Part shown: one piece after another, positions 34,242-43,460 of the stretch | How the letters are laid out: each line of letters starts with the position of its first letter | Numbering within the stretch: the stretch's first letter is position 1 | Assembly: GCF_022410535.1 (NCBI RefSeq) | Contig: NZ_JAKNBL010000001.1 | Location: 248,001 to 312,000, forward strand | DNA: 64,000 nucleotides | Source of the DNA: Pelotomaculum terephthalicicum JT | Lineage (GTDB): Bacteria > Bacillota > Desulfotomaculia > Desulfotomaculales > Pelotomaculaceae | Direction: 5' to 3' | Translations under genes and position numbers: made by a program | Notes under the pieces: model-generated | Seen by the model: only the letters and a program-made list of their open reading frames with translations | What the model was told of the DNA's origin: nothing | The model's database searches: none

Positions 34242-34523
34242 ATGGACGATGACGATTTTAAAAAAATTGAAGGCTTGTTTGAAAAATGCTGCGATAACTG
34301 TCTGCTTACCCGTCAGCATTGTTCAAGCTGCCGTATTAGCAAATTAAGAGGCATTTTCCACCAGTGCAAACAACCGGGAACTCACGAAGTATTCCTGATT
34401 AATATCAATGATTTAAGAGTTTTATTGGACCTGGCTGAGGAATCCGCAGGCGCGCACAAGCATGATGTCGTGGATAAATGGCGGCGCGCCATAGGCAAAG
34501 AGAAAGCCGCTGCCGCGATATAA
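34242..34523 (+). CDS. Small Cys-rich protein between glnB and amtB
   Basis: A 93-residue protein of unknown family. Six Cys lie in the first half (16, 17, 20, 27, 30 and 42), arranged C-C-x2-C-x6-C-x2-C-x11-C, a plausible zinc or Fe-S site. The second half is helical and charged, with a basic KWRRAIGKEK near the end. The start (ATG 34242, or TTG 34239) is 12-16 bases after GGGAGG. Its place between glnB and amtB, with terminator-type leaders on both sides, points to a nitrogen-linked role; that is inference. Confidence 0.6.
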   Translation: MDDDDFKKIEGLFEKCCDNCLLTRQHCSSCRISKLRGIFHQCKQPGTHEVFLININDLRVLLDLAEESAGAHKHDVVDKWRRAIGKEKAAAAI

Positions 34524-34543
34524 GGTATACACACGCAAATTAT

Positions 34544-34630
34544 ATTCAACAGGGATGTTGAATAGGGCGAAGGTGCTCTTTTTGACCGGTATGAATAATA
34601 ACCGGTCTTAAAGAGCGTTTTTATTTTTTT
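34544..34630 (+). promoter_or_regulatory. Candidate ANTAR-type antiterminator leader of amtB
   Basis: The clearest copy in the window. P1 at 34544-34563 has a perfect seven-base stem (ATTCAAC/GTTGAAT) and loop AGGGAT. P2 follows directly at 34564-34579 (AGGGC/GCTCT, loop GAAGGT). The terminator is 34575-34630, with a 16-base imperfect stem and GTTTTTATTTTTTT. P2 and the terminator share GCTCT, so they are mutually exclusive. Confidence 0.7.
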
Positions 34631-34717
34631 CGGGAGAGTTGGAACAGGCGCCGCGTTGCAAGCCTGTGGGCCGCCGATGGCAAATTTTCATGGAAGAAAT
34701 GGGAGGGGTAGAAACCA

Positions 34718-36058
34718 ATGGCTGAAATCAATATACAGGATCTGGCGTCCGGCGTGGATACCATATGGGTACTGCTCTGCGCAGCCCTGGTCTTCTTTAT
34801 GGAAGGCGGTTTCGCCTTCCTGGAAGCAGGTTTTATCCGCGCCAAGAACTCAATGAACATTGTGATGAAGGTTTTCACCGACAGTACAATCGGGATGCTC
34901 AGTTACTGGGCGATAGGCTTCGGCATAATGTACGGCCTGGACCGGGCCGGCGTTTTCGGAAGCAGCGGGTTTTTGATCGGCGGGGACTTGAGCCACATTC
35001 AACTGAGAATACCCATCTACGCTTACTGGCTGTTCCAGGCGGCCTTTGCCATGGCCATGGCCTCGATCGTTTCCGGCGCGGTCGCCGAGCGGATGAAATA
35101 CGGCCCTTACATTATCTATACCGCGGTGGCAACCGCCTTGATTTATCCTATCGCCGGCCACTGGGTGTGGGGGGTCAACGGCTGGTTGGGAAAACTCGGG
35201 ATGCTGGATTTCGCCGGATCGGCGGTTGTGCACGCCGTAGGCGGCTGGAGCGCTCTTGCAGCCGTGCTGGTGCTCGGCCCGCGCACGGGGAAATATAACA
35301 AAGACGGCACTTTAAATGTTTTGCCCGCTCACAACTTGCACCTGGCCTTTTTGGGCACCTTTATTCTGTGGTTCGGCTGGTTCGGATTCAATCCGGGCAG
35401 TTCCCTCTCCGGACTGGACATGAATATAGCCCGCATCGCCCTGACCACCAACCTGGCCGCGGCGGCGGGCGGTACCGCCGGTATCCTGTTCACCATGTTT
35501 AAATACGGTAAAGCCGACCCCAGCATGGCTATGAACGGGGCGTTGGCAGGACTTGCCGCCATCACGGCCGGGACAGCTTATGTGCAGCCGGCCAGCGCGG
35601 TGATCATCGGTGGGGTGGCCGGGGTACTGGTAGTGCTGGCTGTGAGCTTCTTTGACAAAATCAAGGCCGACGATCCGGTGGGCGCCATCGCCGTTCACGG
35701 GGCGGGCGGCACCTGGGGAGTCCTTGCGGTAGGCCTGTTTGCTCAGCAGGGCGGCCTGTTTTACGGCGGCGGCGCCGAGTTCCTGGGCGTTCAGGCGCTC
35801 GGCGTGCTGTCAGTATCGGTATGGGCTTTCACCGCCACTTATCTGGTGTTTACCCTATTGAAGAAAACCGTCGGTGTCCGGGTATCCGCCCAGGAAGAAT
35901 TCGAAGGACTGGATTTGAACGAACACGGCATCACGGCATACACCGGACTGATGACAAACCCGCTTTACGACGTCGAAGAGAACCCGGCCCACGCCTTCGG
36001 CGGTATGCAACCGCAGAAAACGCTGGCGGTGAATTCCGCCCCCAATATTAAGCCGTAA
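34718..36058 (+). CDS. amtB: Ammonium transporter
   Basis: A 446-residue Amt/Rh channel with about 11 membrane helices. Signature features include FMEGGFAFLEAGFIRAKN near the N-terminus, DFAGSAVVHAVGGWSALAAV with the twin-His pore region, and AVHGAGGTWGVLAVG with the second pore His. The cytoplasmic C-terminal tail (about 380-446), which contacts PII, is intact. GGAGGGG precedes ATG 34718 by about eight bases. Behind glnB and the Cys-rich gene, it is controlled by its own ANTAR-like leader. Confidence 0.96.
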   Translation: MAEINIQDLASGVDTIWVLLCAALVFFMEGGFAFLEAGFIRAKNSMNIVMKVFTDSTIGMLSYWAIGFGIMYGLDRAGVFGSSGFLIGGDLSHIQLRIPIYAYWLFQAAFAMAMASIVSGAVAERMKYGPYIIYTAVATALIYPIAGHWVWGVNGWLGKLGMLDFAGSAVVHAVGGWSALAAVLVLGPRTGKYNKDGTLNVLPAHNLHLAFLGTFILWFGWFGFNPGSSLSGLDMNIARIALTTNLAAAAGGTAGILFTMFKYGKADPSMAMNGALAGLAAITAGTAYVQPASAVIIGGVAGVLVVLAVSFFDKIKADDPVGAIAVHGAGGTWGVLAVGLFAQQGGLFYGGGAEFLGVQALGVLSVSVWAFTATYLVFTLLKKTVGVRVSAQEEFEGLDLNEHGITAYTGLMTNPLYDVEENPAHAFGGMQPQKTLAVNSAPNIKP

Positions 36059-36155
36059 TAACATCAACGCGCTTAAAACTACGTAAAGGCACGGCACGAA
36101 AGGCACGGTTTAACAGGGCAACTTGTTGAACCATACCCCAAACTGATACGGAAAA

Positions 36156-36187
36156 GAAAGAAGTCACAGATTGTGGCTTCTTTTCTT
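36156..36187 (+). terminator. Intrinsic terminator of amtB
   Basis: AGAAGTCACA/TGTGGCTTCT hairpin followed by TTTCTTG, about 100 bases after the amtB stop. The rest of 36059-36359 holds only the palindrome at 36201-36272. Confidence 0.6.
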
Positions 36188-36200
36188 GACAATACGGGCC

Positions 36201-36272
36201 GGGGTCAGCCCTTGACATTGGACAGCTTTGCGGACATGTCCGCAAAGCTGTCCAATGTCAAGGGCTGACCCC
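36201..36272. repeat. 72-bp perfect palindrome (MITE-end-like)
   Basis: Two 36-base arms meet without a loop at 36236/36237 and match perfectly. The outer 24 bases (GGGGTCAGCCCTTGACATTG then GACA) are identical to the terminal inverted repeats of the 266-bp element at 44972-45237. It looks like a minimal, collapsed copy of the same element. As RNA it would form a long perfect hairpin downstream of amtB. Confidence 0.9.
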
Positions 36273-36359
36273 GTAGCTAACGATATAGAGAAAACAGGCT
36301 GAGCGAATTGACCCGCGGCCTGTCTTCCCATTTGAATGTTTTTTACTTTCGAATGTCTT

Positions 36360-37344
36360 TTACTTCCCCAGCAAATTATACAGCACCTGCGCCATTTCAG
36401 CGCGGGTTGTCGTGCCGGTGGGGTTAAGCCTGCCGCCGCTGCCGGATACGGTTCCGGTTTCGACAAGCAGCGTCATAGCCTCCGTCGCCCATGCAGCCAC
36501 ATCGCCGCTGTCCGCGAAGTCGGTCAGCGCCTTACCCAAAATTCCTTCGGGGAGCTGTTCGATGACCTTCAGCGCGTTATACAGCAGGGTGAACATCTCC
36601 TGACGGGTGATTTGATTATCCGGCGCATACAGGTTGCTCCCGACGCCCGCCGAGATACCCAGCCGCTTTGCCGCAGCGAGGTAGCCGGTGTAGTAGGTGT
36701 CGCCCGCGTCCGCGAAGTTGCCGGCCGGGTTTTCGTCGGGGTCGATGCCGTAAGCGCGCATCATCAGGACGATGAACTCGCCGCGCGTCAGCCCGGCTTC
36801 GGGACTGTAATTGCCGCCGCCGGTGCCGTTGGTTATTTCCCGCGCCGCGATGAAGGACACCGCGCCGTAATACCACGCGCCCTCCGCCACATCGCCAAAC
36901 TCAACGGGATTATAAGCAACCGCATAATCGCTGAAATGCGTCGTCGTGAAGGTCACCATGCCTGTTCTCGGGTCATATTTTCCGTTCGGGACGCTGACCG
37001 CCCTGCCGTCGCCGTCGATGTACCAGACTACGATGCCCTGCGGGTTTCTAAGCTCCTGCGGCGTCGGCTTATACGGTATGGATACCGTCACCGGCGCTCC
37101 GCTGTTCTTCCAGTCGGTCTGCTTGCCGTCGATGAGAAGCGTGAGCTGGATAAGCGGCTTGTCGCCTATCTTGTTTTGTATGCCCGGCGGAAGCTTGGAC
37201 TTGTCGCCCTCGCTGATGACAACCTCCGCCTTTCGTCCGTCCATATTTCTGAGGCCGGTCAGCATGTTGGAGGGAACAGTGACGCACCATTACCGCCGCC
37301 AGTAACAGGGATAATGCCTTTCTTTTAAGCGTGCTTTTCCACAT
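36360..37344 (-). pseudogene. Broken S-layer-homology (SLH) surface protein gene
   Basis: The signal peptide start (MWKSTLKRKALSLLLAAVMV, from ATG 37344) runs in one frame and the body resumes in another from about 37280 (VTVPSN then MLTGLRNMDG). The body has an Ig/DUF-like domain and three SLH repeats (FGDVAEGAWYYGAVSFIAAREI, FADAGDTYYTGYLAAAKRLGI and FADSGDVAAWATEAMTLLVE with TRGEF/TRQEM/TRAEM) that would bind cell-wall polymer. An internal deletion plus frameshift between signal and body is the simplest explanation. Complete proteins of this type are usually far longer. Confidence 0.8.
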
Positions 37345-37585
37345 TTACATTCCACTCCTTTTGCGCCAACTGGAAGACCTCGTTGGCGGAAATTTCGATT
37401 AGTCTGTTCCAGCGCACAAAGTCGCCGTCGGTGGCAGCCTGTTTGAAAAACTCCTCGTCCTTAAACCGGCCGAAGCGCACGGTGCGCAGCCTGCTGGTGA
37501 AGTCAAGCGTCACGCTGTGGCCGTTGTCAAACAGCACCTCCAGGCGGCGACCGCTTTGGGGTGTGACGCTTCTGATACTGACCAT
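37325..37585 (-). CDS. DUF2442 domain protein
   Basis: An 86-residue protein from ATG 37585 after AAAGGAGGG. It reads VSIRSVTPQSGRRLEVLFDNGHSVTLDF followed by LRTVRFGRFKDEEFFKQAATDGDFVRWN, the DUF2442 pattern, a small family often found next to toxin-antitoxin or RelE-type genes. Its leader carries a hairpin (AAACCACT/AGTGGTTT) followed by TTTATTTTTT that could attenuate it. The 3' end overlaps the start of the broken SLH gene by 20 bases. Confidence 0.75.
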   Translation of the reverse strand: MVSIRSVTPQSGRRLEVLFDNGHSVTLDFTSRLRTVRFGRFKDEEFFKQAATDGDFVRWNRLIEISANEVFQLAQKEWNVNVEKHA

Positions 37586-37677
37586 GGCCTGTCCCTCCTT
37601 TAAAAAATAAAAAACCACTTTACCTAAATGGTATAGTGGTTTTTTATGGATGTATACTACCCACCGGGTAGTTTTTA

Positions 37678-37706
37678 TTGACGGCAAGGTCTTAATTTAG
37701 TACTAT
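37678..37706 (+). promoter_or_regulatory. Promoter of the phd-relE pair
   Basis: TTGACG (37678-37683) and TACTAT (37701-37706) with a 17-base spacer, just after a small terminator-like hairpin (CTACCC/GGGTAG with TTTTTATT) at about 37658-37679. Confidence 0.55.
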
Positions 37707-37729
37707 ATTTGTACAGGGGGTAATAAGAA

Positions 37730-38011
37730 ATGAATATCAAAGAGGATATCAGGCCTATTTCCTACATCAAGGCCAATGCCGCGGAGATTCTGGCTCAGGT
37801 GAACGAGAGCCGCAGGCCGGTATACGTCACGCAAAACGGGGAGGCCAGGGCTGTACTGCTGGACACGGAATCCTATGAACATATGAAAAAAGCTTTGGGT
37901 ATGTTAAAGCTGCTGGCCCAGGGGGAACGGGATATTATCGACGAAAAAATAACTTCTCAGGATGAATTTTTCGCGGCCCTGGACAGCGACCTGGGCATAA
38001 ATCATGAATAA
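37730..38011 (+). CDS. Phd/YefM family antitoxin
   Basis: A 93-residue antitoxin. IRPISYIKANAAEILAQVNESRRPVYVTQNGEARAVLLDTESYE is the Phd/YefM DNA-binding fold, followed by a helical toxin-binding tail (KITSQDEFFAALDSDLG). AGGGGG precedes ATG 37730. It overlaps the toxin start by eight bases. Confidence 0.92.
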   Translation: MNIKEDIRPISYIKANAAEILAQVNESRRPVYVTQNGEARAVLLDTESYEHMKKALGMLKLLAQGERDIIDEKITSQDEFFAALDSDLGINHE

Positions 38012-38330
38012 TCAAATATATCATGTATTCTGGACCCAAACAGCCCAACAGGATTTAAAAAGAATCATTGACTATATCGCAGCCGACAGTGAAGACAGGG
38101 CAAAAAAAAATTACCGGGCGATCAGACAAAAAGCCGCCGATTTGCAGTCTATGCCCCAGAGAGGGAGAATTGTCCCGGAACTAAAGTATTTCAGCATTTT
38201 AACATACAGGGAATTAATCAGCCCGCCCTGGCGGATTATTTACAAACTTGAAAACGACAGGGTGTGGGTACTTGCGGTTATTGACGGCAGAAGGAACTTT
38301 GAGGACATTTTACTGGACAGGTTTATATAA
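38004..38330 (+). CDS. RelE/ParE family toxin
   Basis: A 108-residue toxin. HVFWTQTAQQDLKRIIDYIAADSEDRAKK and MPQRGRIVPELKYFSILTYRELISPPWRIIYKLENDRVWVLAVIDGRRN are the RelE/ParE fold with basic and aromatic residues at the active face. The RelE type cuts mRNA on the ribosome and the ParE type poisons gyrase; the sequence does not decide between them. It is paired with the upstream antitoxin. Confidence 0.92.
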   Translation: MNNQIYHVFWTQTAQQDLKRIIDYIAADSEDRAKKNYRAIRQKAADLQSMPQRGRIVPELKYFSILTYRELISPPWRIIYKLENDRVWVLAVIDGRRNFEDILLDRFI

Positions 38331-38369
38331 AGAGTTTTTAGGGTGACTTATTAATGCCGTGCGAGCCGT

Positions 38370-38705
38370 TCAGCCGTCATTGCGAGGGGCTTTAGCCCCG
38401 TGGCAATCCAGATCGACGATTTGCCCATATAAATCAACCCATTCGGGATTGTCTTTTTCAATCAATTGCAATTTATTCTTCCTCGAACCTGCTTTAATCT
38501 GTTTTTCTCTTTCAATGGCGTCAGTAATACGGTCAAAAACCTCATAATAACCTAACTTATCAACTCCGTATTTTTGGGTGAACCCCTCATGCATCTTGTT
38601 TTTATGCTCGTAAACACGTCTGATCAAATCAGTTGTTACTCCCGTATATAACGTACCGTTCCTTTTGCTGAAAAGGATGTACACATAGCCGCATTTTTTC
38701 TGCAT
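38370..38705 (-). CDS. GIY-YIG nuclease domain protein
   Basis: A 111-residue protein. GYVYILFSKRNGTLYTGVTTDLIRRVYEHKN is the GIY-YIG core with the catalytic Tyr pair and Arg, followed by YYEVFDRITDAIEREKQIKAG with the catalytic Glu. The last codons (DCHGAKAPRNDG) are encoded by an interspersed repeat (38375-38412), and an inverted copy lies just upstream (38719-38778), so the gene is packed between repeat copies. Confidence 0.85.
   Translation of the reverse strand: MQKKCGYVYILFSKRNGTLYTGVTTDLIRRVYEHKNKMHEGFTQKYGVDKLGYYEVFDRITDAIEREKQIKAGSRKNKLQLIEKDNPEWVDLYGQIVDLDCHGAKAPRNDG
38375..38412. repeat. CGTCATTGCGAGG-type interspersed repeat, left copy
   Basis: Begins CGTCATTGCGAGGGGC and ends GGCAATCCAG. 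It overlaps the 3' end of the GIY-YIG gene. Confidence 0.8.
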
Positions 38706-38718
38706 TAGGGTCTCCTTT

Positions 38719-38778
38719 CTGGATTGCTTCCGCCACGCTACGCTCGCGACAGGCTTGCTGCACTCCTCGCAATGACGG
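38719..38778. repeat. CGTCATTGCGAGG-type interspersed repeat, right inverted copy
   Basis: Begins CTGGATTGCTTCCGCC and ends CTCGCAATGACGG, the inverse orientation of the copy at 38375. It is immediately upstream of the GIY-YIG start. Confidence 0.8.
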
Positions 38779-38793
38779 GAGGGGTGGCCGCCC

Positions 38794-41276
38794 CTACACG
38801 GGCGGCAAATTTTGTTTCAGCAGTTCCCTGCCGCTGATGGACAGTTTTGCGTAGACGCTTTTTAGGGCCGATTTCACCGTGTTGGGCGATATGAAAAGCC
38901 GTTTGCCTATTTCCGTGTTGTTCAGCCCCCCGGCGGCGAGGCGCGCTATCTCAAGCTCGCGCGGGGTGAGCGCGGGCTTTTCTTCTGTGAAATACAGCTT
39001 TATCATCCCGTCCTTGCTTTTGGCGAAGGTTTCGGCGAGCCTTAATATCTCGCGGATTTCCTCGCGGTACGCTCCCCGCGCGGCGACGGTTTCAAGCAGC
39101 GGGGCGATGTAGTCGGCGTTTTCGGCAAAGAGCATGTACTGTTTGTCCGGCATGGCGATGCCGAGAGCCTTTTGGAGGCTCTCCAGCGCTTCATCCTCTC
39201 TGTATATCCTGCGGTACGCCGCCGCGAGGTAGATGTAGGTGAGATATACCCGAGCAGGTTGGAAAACACCGAGGACACGGATATAAAATGCTCGGCGCTG
39301 CCGATGAGCTTCAGGTATTCGCCTTTGATGAGGAGCAGCCTGCCGTACATGACGTTGAAGAAGGGGTAAGCGGGGAAGCGCAGGCGCGGGCTGGCCGTGT
39401 CGAATTCCTTGAGCCGCCCGGGGATTCTGCCCGGCTGGTCGAGGTAGGCGTAGATGCAGCCGGTGCAGATTTCAACCGTGTGGATGAAAGCGTCGTCCGC
39501 GACCTCGTCCAGAATTCCCTGCATTTCGTTTATGCGGCTTATCACCCCCGCAAGGTCGCCCTTCATGAAGTCGATGAGCGTCTGGAAATACTGCGCGGCA
39601 TAGGCGATGCTCTCGTCCCTGCCGTCGCGGGCTTTCAACAGCGCCTTCTGCGCGGCAACCGCGGCATTGTCGAAGTCGCCCCGGTTGAAGAGGTTTTCGG
39701 CTTCCATCACGTCCTCCGCGCCCGAGCCCTGCCCGCTCGTCAGGCGGGTAAAGTAGGGCATGGCGTTTTTAAGGTCGGCGATATGCTCCGAGAGCCTGCC
39801 GCTCTCGCGGTAATACAGGCTCAGCACCGATGGCGAGCCGAAGGTGGAATTGATTCCGGAATCGTAGACGGAGGTGGGCTGGTTGAGATATGCCCAGGCT
39901 TTTTTGTACCGCCCGGACACTTTTTTGAGGTCGTTGAACTCCGCGAAGCTCTGTAAAAGCTCGAACTCGCCGAGCAGGCGGTTTTTCGCCGCGGAGTCCA
40001 AGCACTTATCCTTTTCGATGTTTTCGCTCAGTTCGCCGCAGGTTTTGCGGAACAGCTCAAGCTCCTTGTGGACAAACAGGTGCATGGCGTAGACGAGCAG
40101 CGCGTAGTGGTGCCGCGCCTTGATCTCCTGCGGGCATTCGGCCATGTATTTGATGAACAGCTCGCGGCTGCCCGCGGAATAATAGACAGTCTTGTCCTTT
40201 TCGAGCGTTTCGAGCAGACCGTCGAAGTCCCCGCACTCGTAAAAAAAGCGGCGGGCGGCAGCGTAGTCGCAGATTTCCATAAACCACCGCGCCGCCTTTG
40301 CGTAAAGCTTCCGGCGGTAGTTCGTTTCTTTTTCTTCGAGCCGGTCATTCAAGAACTCCGTGAAAAGGGTATGGATATGATAGACCTTGGGCCTGCCGTC
40401 GTAAGTGACGAAGGTATTGTTTTCGCAAAGCCCGTCCAAAATCATACCAGCATTTTTGCCCCATATAAATGCCGCCTGCTTTAAGGTAAAGGCCTCGAAT
40501 ACGCTCATGGCGACGAGGAATTCCCGCGCATCCTCAGGCAGGGGGTTGTATACCGCCTTTTCGATAAGATTGTTGATGCTGTCGGTCGGGGTGTATTCGC
40601 CTTTGGCGATATATTCGAGCATGATCAGGTAGAGGTCGCTGATCCAGCCTTCGGTGTCGGTATGAAGCCTCGCCGCCTCGCTCTCGCTCAAATGCACCCC
40701 GCAGGCCCTGTAATACGCTGCGATTTCCTGCGGGGCAAACTCGAAGGTTTCTTTTGCGATATGGCACAGGACGCCTTTTAGCGCAAGCTCGTGAAGCCGG
40801 TTAAATCTTGCGGCGCGGGTGACGAGGACGATATGCAGGCGCTCGATTCTGCTTTCGGCAAGCTGCTCGAAAAAGCCGTTTGCGCCGGGGATGTTGATAT
40901 TTTGATAATCATCGACGAGCAGCACGGTGTTTTCCGGCAGGTTGATGTCACGGATGAGCTTTACCGCTTCCCGCGCGGTTTTCGCGTTGTCCGGGAAGCG
41001 CAGGTGAATAAGACTTTGGGAGCGCTCGCTGTCAAATTCTCGGAAAAGCCCCGCGAAGCCCTCCCAAAACCCGTCGCCGCCGGCGGGGACTTCCTGCCAC
41101 AAGGTGTCCGCTCCGGCGTTGCGCAGGTATTCCCGCACGGCGGTGGTTTTGCCGTAGCCCATGGGCGCTTCGATAACGGTTAAGGGATAACTGCATATAC
41201 CGTCCAGAGCCTTCGTTATCCGGCCCGGAAAGTACAGGCTTTTGGTATTGTATTCTTTTGCCTTTGGTACGGTCAT
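38794..41276 (-). pseudogene. MalT-like LuxR-family ATP-dependent regulator, frameshifted
   Basis: Would be a protein of about 825 residues. The N-terminal NTPase has Walker A in IEAPMGYGKTTAV and a Walker B region VLLVDDYQNI, followed by winged-helix and TPR-like repeats. At about 39244-39250 the frame is lost. The sequence continues in another frame with YLTYIYLAAAYRRIYRED and ends in the LuxR HTH (LTPRELEIARLAAGGLNNTEIGKRLFISPNTVKSAL), which is open from 39153 to 38794. A single-base deletion (or a sequencing error) explains it. Start 41276 has GGAGGGG almost touching the ATG. As read, the DNA-binding domain would not be made. Confidence 0.8.
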
Positions 41277-41609
41277 CCCCTCCTTTTGAGCAAAGCTTTT
41301 TACGGGTGGTATTAATATATAGTTAGTCAGTCATAAAATAAAGAAACTTTATGTCGCCAGTATACAACAATTTTTTGCAGTCTTCAAGGAAATGGCAAGT
41401 TTGCAAGTACTGAAGAATTACTTAAAAAGTGATGGCTATTGACCGCGCTTGCGACAGCAAAGGCAGTCAGCTTAATCTGCTGTCTGCCTCGCTAAAACTG
41501 CCCACGGTTCACATTATGTCCCTATTAACACGTACATAATGCCATGCCTTTTTCTTTTATGAGAATTATAAAGGCCTTTTCCGGTATTTCTGTTACTTCA
41601 GATGTTTCA
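41277..41609. other. Gene-free stretch
   Basis: I see no gene, convincing terminator or riboswitch in these 333 bases; only a degenerate CTGTCTGCCTC/GCAGTCAG-like inverted word pair near 41460-41490. It separates the accessory stretch from the lipoylation genes. Confidence 0.5.
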
Positions 41610-41846
41610 TTACCTGACTAACTCGATAATGCAAAGAGTATCTCCTACCTTAACCACGTCACCCTCACTTACCAGGATTTCCTTAATTGTTCCGCCAGCG
41701 GGAGAAGGCACATTGAAAATCGCCTTGCTAGTCTGCATTTCAGCCAGATCATCATCTTCTTCCACCGTGTCGCCTTCCGCCACGTGCCAAAAAGTAACGA
41801 CGCATTCCTCAACACCTTCGGCGAGAAACGGCAACCTGACTTCCAA
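41610..41846 (-). CDS. Stand-alone lipoyl domain protein
   Basis: A 78-residue single biotinyl/lipoyl domain: LPFLAEGVEECVVTFWHVAEGDTVEEDDDLAEMQTSKAIFNVPSPAGGTIKEILVSEGDVVKVGDTLC. The lipoyl Lys sits in the beta-hairpin TSKA (usual E2 form TDKA). It looks like an E2 lipoyl domain released from its catalytic partner, not like GcvH, which is longer. It lies just downstream of lipA, lipB and lpd, which make and reoxidise the cofactor. Confidence 0.85.
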   Translation of the reverse strand: MEVRLPFLAEGVEECVVTFWHVAEGDTVEEDDDLAEMQTSKAIFNVPSPAGGTIKEILVSEGDVVKVGDTLCIIELVR

Positions 41847-41869
41847 ATGATAACCCTCCTTATTATACT

Positions 41870-42757
41870 TTATGAATCCCTTGCCTGGTTTTTTAAACTA
41901 TAATTATTATATACTTCACCGGCCTGGTAAGAACTGCGCACCCATGGGCCCGCCACCACTTCCCCGAACCCCATGGACAGCCCCTTTTCAACGTAAAAAT
42001 CATACGTTTCCGGCAGGACATATTCCGCAACCGGCAGTTGAATGTCCGAAGGGCGAAGATATTGCCCGATGGTGAGGATGTCGCAGCCTGCCAAGCGCAG
42101 TACGCGCATTGTTTCCAGAACTTCTTCCCTGCTTTCGCCCAAACCAACCATCAGGCCGGACTTGGTGGTGATGCCAGGCGCCAGATCTTTAATTTTTCCC
42201 AGAAAATTTACCGACCTTGTAAAATCAGCCTGCGGCCTTACCGAGGGATAGAGCCTGGGCACCGTTTCAACATTATGGTTAAAAACATCCGGCCCGGCGG
42301 CGGCCACTTCGGCAATCGCCTCCGGTCTGCCCTGAAAATCAGGGGTGAGCACCTCAACAGCGGCGTCCGGCGTTATCTTTCTAATAAACCCGACGGTGGC
42401 GGCAAAATACCCCGCGCCGCCGTCCGGCAAGTCGTCCCGGGTTACCGATGTAACCACCACATGTTTCAAATTAAGCCTGGCCGCCGCTTCCGCCACCCGC
42501 TCCGGCTCGCCCGCGTCCGGCGCCGCCGGCGTCCCCTTGCGCACGGCGCAAAAGGCGCATCCACGCGTGCAGGTGTCCCCCAGGATCATAAAGGTGGCGA
42601 CTTTCCGGGAAAAACATTCCGCCTGGTTGGGGCACCGCGCCCCCTGGCAGACAGTATGCAGATGCAGCCCGGACAACAACTCCCTGGTATGCGCCACTTT
42701 AGCGGAAGCGACTATTGTCTTGCGCAGCCAGGGCGGATAACGCCCGGTCACGGTCAT
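41870..42757 (-). CDS. lipA: Lipoyl synthase
   Basis: A 295-residue radical SAM enzyme inserting two sulfurs into octanoyl-Lys. The auxiliary cluster [13 protein letters not shown] and the radical SAM cluster [10 protein letters not shown] are both intact, with [11 protein letters not shown] and QYLRPS later. The ATG overlaps the stop of lipB by four bases (ATGA). Confidence 0.97.
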   Translation of the reverse strand: MTVTGRYPPWLRKTIVASAKVAHTRELLSGLHLHTVCQGARCPNQAECFSRKVATFMILGDTCTRGCAFCAVRKGTPAAPDAGEPERVAEAAARLNLKHVVVTSVTRDDLPDGGAGYFAATVGFIRKITPDAAVEVLTPDFQGRPEAIAEVAAAGPDVFNHNVETVPRLYPSVRPQADFTRSVNFLGKIKDLAPGITTKSGLMVGLGESREEVLETMRVLRLAGCDILTIGQYLRPSDIQLPVAEYVLPETYDFYVEKGLSMGFGEVVAGPWVRSSYQAGEVYNNYSLKNQARDS

Positions 42758-43452
42758 ATTCCCACCACCTCAATCATTTCGGCCGCCGCACAACCGGCTT
42801 CAATCCGGAGCTTAAACACATCCCCGAAATGCCCCGCGGCCGTTGCCATAATTTCAAATTCCGGGATATCCCGGCCAAGTAGTCCGGTTAAAGAAGTCAC
42901 TCCCTTATCCCGAATGCCGCAGGGAGTAATATAGCTGAAATACTTCATGTCCGGATTGATATTAAAAGCCCAGCCATGATAACTAACCCATTTGCTGACC
43001 CCAATCCCGACGGCGCATATCTTATCCTGACCCACCCAAACCCCGGGATACCTGTCCAGGCGGTTTGCCTTGACCCCGTACTCCGCCAGGACCCGGATGA
43101 ACACCTCTTCGTACATGCGCAGCAACTTATGGAGATCGCTTCCGTGCCGCCTTAAATTTAAGATGGGATAGCCGACAAGCTGGCCGGGACCGTGGTAAGT
43201 AATACCGCCGCCCCGGTCGGTTTCAAATACTTTGATACCCTCACGCTCCAGCACATCGTCCGGCGCCAGGATATGCTCCCTGGACCCGCTCCGGCCAATC
43301 GTATAGACCGGCGGGTGGCTCAGCAATAAGAGCGTGTCAGGGATTTTCCCGGCGATTCGCTCTTTGACCAGCTTCTTTTGCAGGGTGTACGCTTTGGCGT
43401 AATCATATAGTCCCAGATACAGGATCCGGCACCGACGGGTCATATAGGACAC
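42754..43452 (-). CDS. lipB: Octanoyl-[carrier] : protein octanoyltransferase
   Basis: A 232-residue enzyme transferring octanoate to lipoyl domains. [21 protein letters not shown] and [23 protein letters not shown] contain the catalytic Cys/Lys region and HGP/HG motifs of LipB. Start 43452 is an ATG ([10 protein letters not shown]) with GGAGTG a few bases upstream. It overlaps lipA. Confidence 0.95.
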   Translation of the reverse strand: MSYMTRRCRILYLGLYDYAKAYTLQKKLVKERIAGKIPDTLLLLSHPPVYTIGRSGSREHILAPDDVLEREGIKVFETDRGGGITYHGPGQLVGYPILNLRRHGSDLHKLLRMYEEVFIRVLAEYGVKANRLDRYPGVWVGQDKICAVGIGVSKWVSYHGWAFNINPDMKYFSYITPCGIRDKGVTSLTGLLGRDIPEFEIMATAAGHFGDVFKLRIEAGCAAAEMIEVVGI

Positions 43453-43460
43453 TCCTTCAA

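Noticed and set aside
36336-37328. A 330-residue plus-strand open frame
   Set aside because: It is antisense to the SLH body, whose repeats are clear; the frame is a GC-codon artefact.
38794-39153. A separate small LuxR-type regulator gene
   Set aside because: Its start lies inside the MalT-like gene and the reading continues that gene's sequence in another frame; it is the frameshifted C-terminus.
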